The translations under genes were made by a program, and so were the position numbers. A model generated the notes under the pieces. The model worked only from the letters and a program-made list of their open reading frames with translations. It was not told where the DNA came from and ran no database searches. DNA of 64,000 bases. Origin: Cladorhizidae sp. MBARI D1340-BT2 (lineage: Eukaryota; Porifera; Demospongiae; Poecilosclerida; Cladorhizidae). The DNA lies in NCBI GenBank assembly GCA_028752905.1, contig JAQNBH010000010.1:26918832-26982831 (forward strand), written 5' to 3'. Shown here piece after piece: positions 11,401-20,400 of the stretch (position 1 is the stretch's first letter; each line of letters starts with the position of its first letter).

Positions 11401-14400
11401 TAAGAATAGTGGTGCGTACCATACATGTAGTTCTCCCCAGGACGTTTAAGAATAGCGGTGCGTACCATAGTTCTCCCCAGGGCGTTTAAGAATAAATGGT
11501 GTGCTACCTCTTCAAGCATTGCGAGCACTACACTTGCTGTTGTATTATTACTAGTAATGAATGCCAGGCATTGGTTGGGTGGTGAACGAAGAAGAACGCT
11601 TTCATGTTGATGAGCAGAGTATAGGTATCCATGTCCATCATCCTTGCCCTGGCATGCAGCCCAGAGTAACCAGGTATCCAGGTCCATCATCCTTGCCCTG
11701 GCATGCAGCCCAGAGTAACCAGGTATCCAGGTCCATCATCCGTGCCCTGGCATGCAGCCCAGAGTTACTAGGTATCCATGTCCATCATCCTTGCCCTGTC
11801 ATGCAGCCCAGAGTATAGGTATCCACGTCCATCATCCTTGCCCTGTCATGCAGCCCAGAGTATAGGTATCCATGTCCATCATCCTTGCCCTGGCATGCAG
11901 CCCAGAGTAGGTATCCATGTCCATCATCCTTGCCCTGGCATGCAGCCCAGAGTAACTAGGTATCCATGTCGGCATGTCCATCATCCTTGCCCTGGCATGC
12001 AGCCCATTCTCACCCTGCCAGTGCAGCAAATTTATTTTATTGGTAGGGCCTATGAGGTGGGGTGGAGGGGTTGCAGTTAGGGGGGGGGGTTGGAGGACTT
12101 GCAGGGGTTTCGGTGGTTTTGGAGGGCTTGCAGGTGGGTTGGGGTGGAGGTTGGAGGCTTGTGGGGGATGGGGGGGTTTGAAGGGCTTGCAGGGGGAGTG
12201 CTCTTGGTGTGCTATTTCTGGCTTTCTCATTCTGCTACTGTATCTGGTAAAGGATCATAACCGCTATTAAACCGTATAGCCTGTTCTCACTTGCGTAGTG
12301 TAGCCAGGCCAATCTAACTTAAAATCCCTGGGCGTTCACTCCATCGATCTCCTCACTATGACAACCATTTATGTAAGATGAACATATGGTGCATAGATAG
12401 ATAGATACACACACCATGCATGGCAATTGATGGCAGGGACTTCAGTGACCAGATGGCAGCTTGTCAGGACTGACGGCAGAGACTTCAGTGACTAGAGGCA
12501 GCTTGTCAGGACTAATGGCAGAGACTTCAGTGACTAGAGGCAGCTTGTCAGGACTGATGGCAGAGACTTCAGTGACTAGAGGCAGCTTGTCAGGACTAAT
12601 GGCAGAGACTTCAGTGACTAGTGTCAGCTTGTCAAGACTGACAGCAGAGACTTCAGTGACTAGAGGCAGCTTGTCAGGACTGATGGCAGAGACTTCAGTG
12701 ACTAGAGACAGCTTGTCAGGACTGACGGCAGAGACTTCAGTGACTAGAGGCAGCTTGTCAGGACTGACAGCAGAGACTTCAGTGACCAGAGGCCAGCTTG
12801 TCAGGACTGACGGCAGGGACTTCAGTGACTAGAGGCAGCTTGTCAGGACTCTTGACTTATCCAGCTACATACTTGCTGTTACCAGACCCAATTCTCAAAG
12901 TAGTTCTAAAACTTTAATGAACTTGACAAAATGGAATAGAATTCGAACTCGACTCTCTACCACTGAGCTGTCCTGAGGGCTAAGGTAAAGGTCAACACGG
13001 TAGTGGATTTTTTAAGCCCCACCTCCCATGAGGTTCCTGTTTAGGTGATGAGGAATGTGCTCCCTATAGTCAATCAGTGTAACATTAAATACTGTTCATT
13101 GTCTTTCACCACTGTTCCAGGGCTGCTGTCCAGAGCTTGTGACTGTCTAGGAGGCCGGGTTGTCGTCCCACGACCCTCCCTGGCACCGATACAAAACAGC
13201 GTGTTTGGGTATTCTTTAACTCTCAATGAACTCTCAGTTGACATAACATTATAATCACCTTCTCAATAATCAACTTCAAATTGTATTCACTCCTTGAAGT
13301 TGATTATTGAGAAGGTGTTTATAGTTGATGCTGAATGACATTATAAAGTCTCATAGTCTTATTACTATGTTAAGAGACACCATGGATTATGAAGTGTTCC
13401 CTTGGTAACATCGGTGGAAGCCGTGCCTACTATGCCGACACGTGCGATCCTCAACTGACACGTAATGAAATGGCACATGTTAATTGGCTCACTACTGCGT
13501 ATTTAAATCCTACCCTTTATTTTTGCTGGATGCAAAGTACGTCCATGAAGGAGCTATTGCATGTCACTAAGGGATGTGCCATAGTAAGGGACATAAGGTA
13601 ATGACACCATTGCAGTAACCTTCTCAATAATCAATTATATTCTCTCAATGTTTCGACTAGATGCTCTAGCCTTCATCAGGAATAATGAGATGCTAAGACT
13701 CGTGTGAGCGTGTCATCGACTCTAGATCCAGTGAAAACGATTAATAGTGCGCCGCATGATTTATACATTGCCTGTTTCTTTCGAGAAGGGTCCCTGTGAG
13801 CATGCTGGTTGGAGTGGTGTGCAGCTTTCTGTTGGTGCAGAGATGGAGGCGTGTGGTGATCAAACAGCAGCTTCAGGTGACTTGTTTATCTGCAGGCCAA
13901 GGAGGAGCCAAGCATGGATCATTGCCATCACCGATGTGGAGTCGTGCAAGTGGGTAGGTCAATAGGAGTCTCAGCTAGTCTACGGACAGTGTGCGATTAC
14001 TCCATTAAGCCCAAGAGCAGGGTACCGTGTCATCCATTAGGAACCGCCCCTCCAATTGTAACCCGTAGCTCGATCTCAATTGGTTATAGTAACTGCCCTT
14101 CCACTTGTAAACACGGAGACAAATAGTAATAAGACACGTCCAATAATTGCTCATTAGATTTATAAACTGAGAGCTGAAGACGGGGGGGAGGAGGATCAGG
14201 GAAATATTCTGTGCACCAGAAGCATTTGAACCCTTGATTTCTGCTTTTCGTTGACCCATTGGCACAGACAATTACATTCCTCCCAACAGGCACTTGAACT
14301 CCTTCACAACTGCAACCACCCTTCTAATACTTATAGTAATCTCCTTCCCAATAGTAATCGCAGGTGGTTGATTGGACGGAAGTAAATAGTAACCCTGAAA

Positions 14401-17400
14401 GTTTAAAACCTCTTTTGCTGACCCAGAAGTTGAATTCATGATCACTGCCTCACTCTCTCTTATCAGACGACTGACAATAGCTACTCCTTTTGCTCTCCTG
14501 CTTCTCTTCCATAATTCTAATCCCCCATCCCCCCCCCCCCCCCCCCCCCCCGAGCGAAAATGCTTGAGTCGAATTAGCTTTGAAGGTATTCTGACCCTCT
14601 TTCATTTTCCTCCCTTTCTTCCTTGCCATTCTACGTGAGGTGTGAAGCAGGAAATCCCAGTTGGCGAGTGTCGTTGCTTGCATTGGCTCAGTCTTAGGAC
14701 TGTGCATGCAAACTTAGAATCGTGCGTGGGAATGAGCAGCATGATTCTGTATAGGATTGTGCAAATTCCAGGTTTGGAGCCAACATGAATTGTTGCATGT
14801 AAGCTTACTTAGCTACCCTGTGCAAGGTTTCATGATACAGGGGTACAGGCTCCCTGGGATTCCCCTCTCTCCCCCCCCCTGCCCCTCCAAAAATTTCAAC
14901 AGTTACATTATAGTAAGGCTTACAAAAATGATTAGAAGGTTATTTTATGATTTTTGTGGTTGAAGTTCACAAAGTTTACTGTTGTGGGAGGTCCTTCGAT
15001 AGCAATACTCATTAGTCTGCCTAGATAAATGTCACTAGGTTGAAGACAATTTTTGATAAGCTTCATTTGACTGAAGGAACGCTCGTGGTAGCCGTTCCAA
15101 CTGGTAGAGCATTCCATTTTACTGCACACAAAATTCCCCCAAGCCCCCCCAAAATCCTTGCATGAAACCCTGATGTGTATTCGTTACCCCCTCACAACAA
15201 TCTCTGGTGTGGTAAGGAGACCCCATATTGGTTTTAGAGAGAAGAATAGTGTCATGTGTGCAACTCTTGCTGAGTAACCAACTGTAGCTAGACAAATCTT
15301 TGCGTTAACCTCAATGCCAATAGGCTCTAATTGCAAGCACACATTTAAAAATAAAAAAACACAATAATCTCTCAATGAACTCTCAGTTGACATAATAACA
15401 TTAAAATCACCTTCTCAATAATCAACTTAGCAAATTTTATTCCCTCGACGTTTCGACTAGATGCTCTAGTCTTCATCAGGAATAATGAGACGCTAAGGCT
15501 CGCGTGAGCCTGTTATTATCCACCACATGTCGGTGCACGCGCCTAGCACATGCTGCACCGGATTTAAAAAATTGTGAAGAAGGGAAGTGAGATGTTGGAC
15601 CATCTGAACAACAGCAGGCTATTCATAAAGTTTACCATGGAGCTTGAAGTGGCTGGATCGTTACCCTTTCTGGACTGCCACATACACAGGAAGGAAGATG
15701 GAAGTCCAACTACAACCGTCTACAGAAAACCAACGCATACCAACTGGTACCTTGATTACAGATCATCCTATCCATGTCAGAAGAGGAGTGGCGAAGAGAC
15801 TGTATGATAGAGTAGTGACTGAGAAGGATAATCTTTGGAAGGAAGAACATCATTTGAATAAGGTCCTCATCGAGAATGGTTATTCGCAAGCCTTCATCAA
15901 CCTTTCGTCTGCAGGAACATCTAAACGCAGAAAGAAAGATGAATACACCAATACAGGCAATGAGGGGTCTAAAAAGAAGGCTCCTATGATAGTGATTCCT
16001 TATGCAGCAGGGATGAGTGAAGAATCAGGAGGGTCTGCAGGAAATTCAACATCAAAGTCGTCTTCAGATCGGAAGAACTCTGAGGACACAACTGAGCAGA
16101 GTGAAGGATGTTTTACCAGCTAATATGCACTCATGTGTTGTGTACCGCATCCCTTGTAGCTGTAGGAAATGTAGGAAATGCTACATAGGGGAGACCATCA
16201 GAAGACTGGAGACCAGAGTGGAAGAACATCAAGATGCCTGTAGAAAGTGTGCTAAAGAGAAGTTTGCAATTGCTGAACATGCATGGGATAATGGACATCC
16301 TATTTTGTGGGAGGAAGCCACCATCTTGGACCAGGCCAGAAGACAGAAGGAACTGCTAGTGAAGGAGCCATTGCACATCGCCCTAGCACCAAAGTGGGAG
16401 TGGTTCAATCGAGACTGACTATATGGACTTGCCTGGATACTGGGGGAGCTACTCTGAAGAGACTGAACTTGAAGCCACGACCACCATAATTACATATATT
16501 ATTTTTATTTGTTTTATTGTTTATTTATTATCTGTTTATTATTTAAATTTTATTATTAAATTTTATTATTATTATTATTATTATTTTATTTTTTATTTTT
16601 TTATTATTATTTTTGTGTGTTTTTTTTGGTTTTGTTATTATTTCATTATATATGATATATGTTCATTATATATGTATTTCATTATATATGTGATTATATG
16701 TGATTGTGATTATATGTGATTGTTGTTTTATTTATTTTCTTAATATTTATGTACATTTTTATTTATTGTTCGTTTAATTTTTTTATTATATTTTTTACTT
16801 TATTAAACATCCGCTCATGTGAGCCTTAGCGTCTCATTAATTCCGACTAGATGCTGCATCTAGTCGAAACGTCGAGTGAATACAATTTTATCGAGAAGGT
16901 GATTTTAATAAACTATCAGTTGACATAATAACATGACATAATAACATGACAATAACCTTCTCGATAATCAACTTTAAATTTCTCAACGTTTCGACTAGAT
17001 GCTCTAGTCTTCATTCCTGATGAAGGCTAGGGCATCTTCAGTAGTCGAGACATCGAGGGAATACAATTTCTTGAGAAGGTATTGTCATGGATTATAAGAA
17101 GTCGAAGACTAATTCTTTTCGATGATGCTGAAGCATCAAGTGTGTGTGTGTGTATGTGTGAGTGTGTTTTAAGAGGATGTGGGACAGTAGATTGATGGGA
17201 GAACTGAAGAAGGCCACATTAAATGAGCTGTCGCACCTGTTTCTAGTGTACTACAGGTAACCCCAATTAAACAATTGTAGATGGGTAGCCATGGAGTATG
17301 CTGGTGAAAGTGCAACTCTCTGTTGATGTGGAGATAGAAACTTACAGATCAAGCAACTGGTTTTGCATATATAGCTACCCTTTACCGATTGCTATTTTGT

Positions 17401-20400
17401 GAAAGGTAATTGACTCTTGATGTTTAGTACACATAATAGACACCCATTTCGTTGTCATTACAAACAGTCTTTATTAGGCGTCCTTCTGGTGTCTCGGTGA
17501 ATCACTGATATCGATGTTGTTGAAAAAAGTACCAATTATGCGCATGTGTATCAGCTGCACCACCTAGGCAACGTATTTCAACAAGACATCGAGGCAAGAC
17601 TTTTACTAGTAATGAGCATGTGAGCATGTCTATTATTAGCTTCAATATAATAGCTTCAATTGTCTATAGTTGTTCGTAATGTCCCAACGAGCTTCTTGCC
17701 TTATTTTCAGGGGACTATTACCCTTTTCCCAGTTTTCCAGAGCCTAGGCACTCCACCACGGTCTATGAAGTTCCAAAACACTTTCCAATGTGCCCAACGA
17801 TTGTCTGGCTTGTGAAGGATGCCAATAGCGAGCCCGCCCGCCGCAGGAATTGTTCTCATCATTGGAGCTTTTCTCCATGTAGGATGTCTAAATAGTTATG
17901 TAGTGAACCTGTTTTCTAGGGGAAAGGTCGAACACTTGAATGACCATTACCAGTTCAGGGGTGTATTTAGGGGGGGGCGGGGGGGGGCATTCGCCCCCCC
18001 TTGTATCATTCTCGCCCCCCCCCTTGAAATTAGAGATTTAAAAAAAAATAATGTCAAGAAAGGTGTAATACAAGAAAGGTGTAATAAGCTTATGATATCA
18101 GGTTCAAATGATAGGAATGTCAAACTGAGGTTCTTCTTGGTTTTCTCTGCCATACGTCCACAATCTCTTCAAGGTCGCTCTCAGAGAGTACTTCTGGTGC
18201 CTCTATAGCAATCCTCATAAGGTGAGAAAGGCTGCAGTCACTTAGAGAATTACGCAAACGAGTCTTGATCATCTTCATCTGTGAGAAGCTTCTCTCCACA
18301 GAAGCAGTAGAAACTGGAATCGATAAGCAGATGGAGGCAATCTTGTGCAAATTGGGAAACATGGCCTTGAGCATGTCGTTTGAAACAAGTTCTTTCAGCT
18401 GTGATGCAGTAGTATCCCGTGGTTGCTTGACTAACAGCTGGCGGAATGTTTTCCACTCTGTAAGTATTTCAGTGGAAATCATGGCTGTCTTCACTGTTTC
18501 TTCTCCATCCAATGTTTCTGCATCTCTATCTTCTCCGTAGTGAGCAATCAGTTTCTCAACAGACGTGTCTCCATAAGTTGGAAAAGATACTGAATCTGGT
18601 TTTGGAACTTTCCGTGGATCGAATATAGACAATGCTGATACAACAGCGTTGGATGAAGAAAATCGGCTTGTTATGTTGGCCTTTAAATCAGCAACAAAAG
18701 GCTTACCAACAACATTCTGGAACGAAAGTATTTTATCAGCGTCAATAGACACCTTTGTAGATGACTTCAAGTCTTCAACGTTTTCAAGAAGCTCCAACAC
18801 CCAGTTCGCTCCAGGCAAAACTGCATCATCCAAGGATTTAACAGTAGCATCAACAAGGAATGATATCAACGAGAGGTCAAGCTGCTCTGCCTGAAGTGCT
18901 TTGCTGAGCTTGGCTACTTGTGGTAGAGTGAAATCAAGCAAATATATAGCTGCAATCGTAGACAATTTGCAGAGGGCACCATGGATTCCAAGAGCTTCTG
19001 GCTCGTGGGACGTCTCGTAGATGTTCCCAATGGTGATTACAATTGCAGAATAACTTGCTTTGACAGCTTTGACACACCTTTCATGTGCCAGCCAGCGTGT
19101 GTCAGATGGCTTGATCACTTTCATTTCTGGAAGTTCAAGAACGTGCTGTACCTCCTTCAGACACTCTGCTCGCTTGGGGGAATTGCGAAAATGCTTCCAA
19201 AGAGTAGTCAATGTTCTGTAAACATGAGCAATTCCAGGAGTTTTATTGGCAGCTTGCACACAAGCCAACTGCAGTAAGTGACAGTGGCAGTGTATAAACA
19301 GAGCGTGAGGAGTATGTTTCTTGATACGTGCCTGAACCCCGGTCTTTCGTCCAGAAAAAGTTGCAGCTCCATCAAATCCCAATCCAACTATTCTTCCGAC
19401 TTGTAGACCTTTCTTCTTTAAACAATCGATGAGATTAGAATAGATGGTCTCTGCATCAGCCTTCTTCAATGGAATAAGCTCCAGAAAGCACTCTACTGGT
19501 ACACCATCTTCCTCCCAGCGGCAAAACACAGACAATTCTTCTACGTTGGTGACATCTGTGCACTCATCTGCCATGAGGCTGTACATAGGTGCCTTTTGAA
19601 GTCGCTTCAGAATCGACTCCTCCACCCATGTCCCCAATGATTCGATGAATTCAACCACAGCCAATCTTGATGTGTACACAGCATTTCTTGGTGCAGTTTC
19701 TAAGAATTGCTTCAAATGTTGGCTGCCACATCGAACCACCACGTCAACCAGCTTCTCAAATTTTGTCGAATGTGCAACTTGTTCTTTCGTAAGAAAATGA
19801 GTGAGTAGGATCAGGCACTTCACTGCAGCTCTGTTCTGAGCTCTTTTGCGAGCTAAAACATTCTGGAGTTGCTGTACAACTGTTCCACCTTTGGCTGCTC
19901 CTTTAGCTGCAAAAAGAGCTTGAGTTGCATGGATATGGAAGTCACTTCTCGCATGAGCTTTCATTTTTTCAACAGCTTTCTTCCAATTTCTGCAAGGTTG
20001 TGTGACCCACACTCCTCCAGTACGCTGCAGACCAGATTGCTTGCAAACCTTGCAAAAGGCACCATCGCTATCCTCGTCATAATAGAGCCAACTGAAATCT
20101 TTCTCCCAGCTCTTAGAGTATTTTCTCTTCGTGGATACAGAAGAGCGGTGTTTGTTTTGCTTGCTTTTCTTTGAAGGTGGAGGACTAAGGCTAGGACTAG
20201 ATGCCTCGACATGCTCAGAGCTATCTGTTCTGCTATCTTCGCTATCGCTGCTATTAGCATGAGAAGAGGCTTGAGAAGTACTTGCAAAGTATGAGCGAAT
20301 ATCCATATTAATATGAAGAGAAATCAGCTAGTAAGGTTTCTTTTATAGAGACTTTAAGACCATGACATAATGGACTGAGTTAAAAATACTGAGAGAGAGT

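Larger units (their letters stand above)
15363..16935 (+). mobile_element. 5'-truncated Penelope-like retroelement with inverted terminal repeats
   Basis: The left terminal repeat (15363-15530) is in minus orientation and the right one (about 16803-16935) in plus orientation. Both carry TCTAGTCGAAACGTCGAG and TTCTC/GATAATCAACTT-type words. Between them lie the end of the reverse transcriptase and a complete-looking GIY-YIG endonuclease, then a T/A-rich tail (16490-16800). Penelope-like elements are known for RT plus GIY-YIG and for terminal repeats that may be inverted. The RT palm is absent, so the copy is dead. Confidence 0.8.

Noticed and set aside
12461..12832. Repeat protein of 14-residue units
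   Set aside because: The 42-bp minisatellite in an intron; no signal peptide, no flanking exons.
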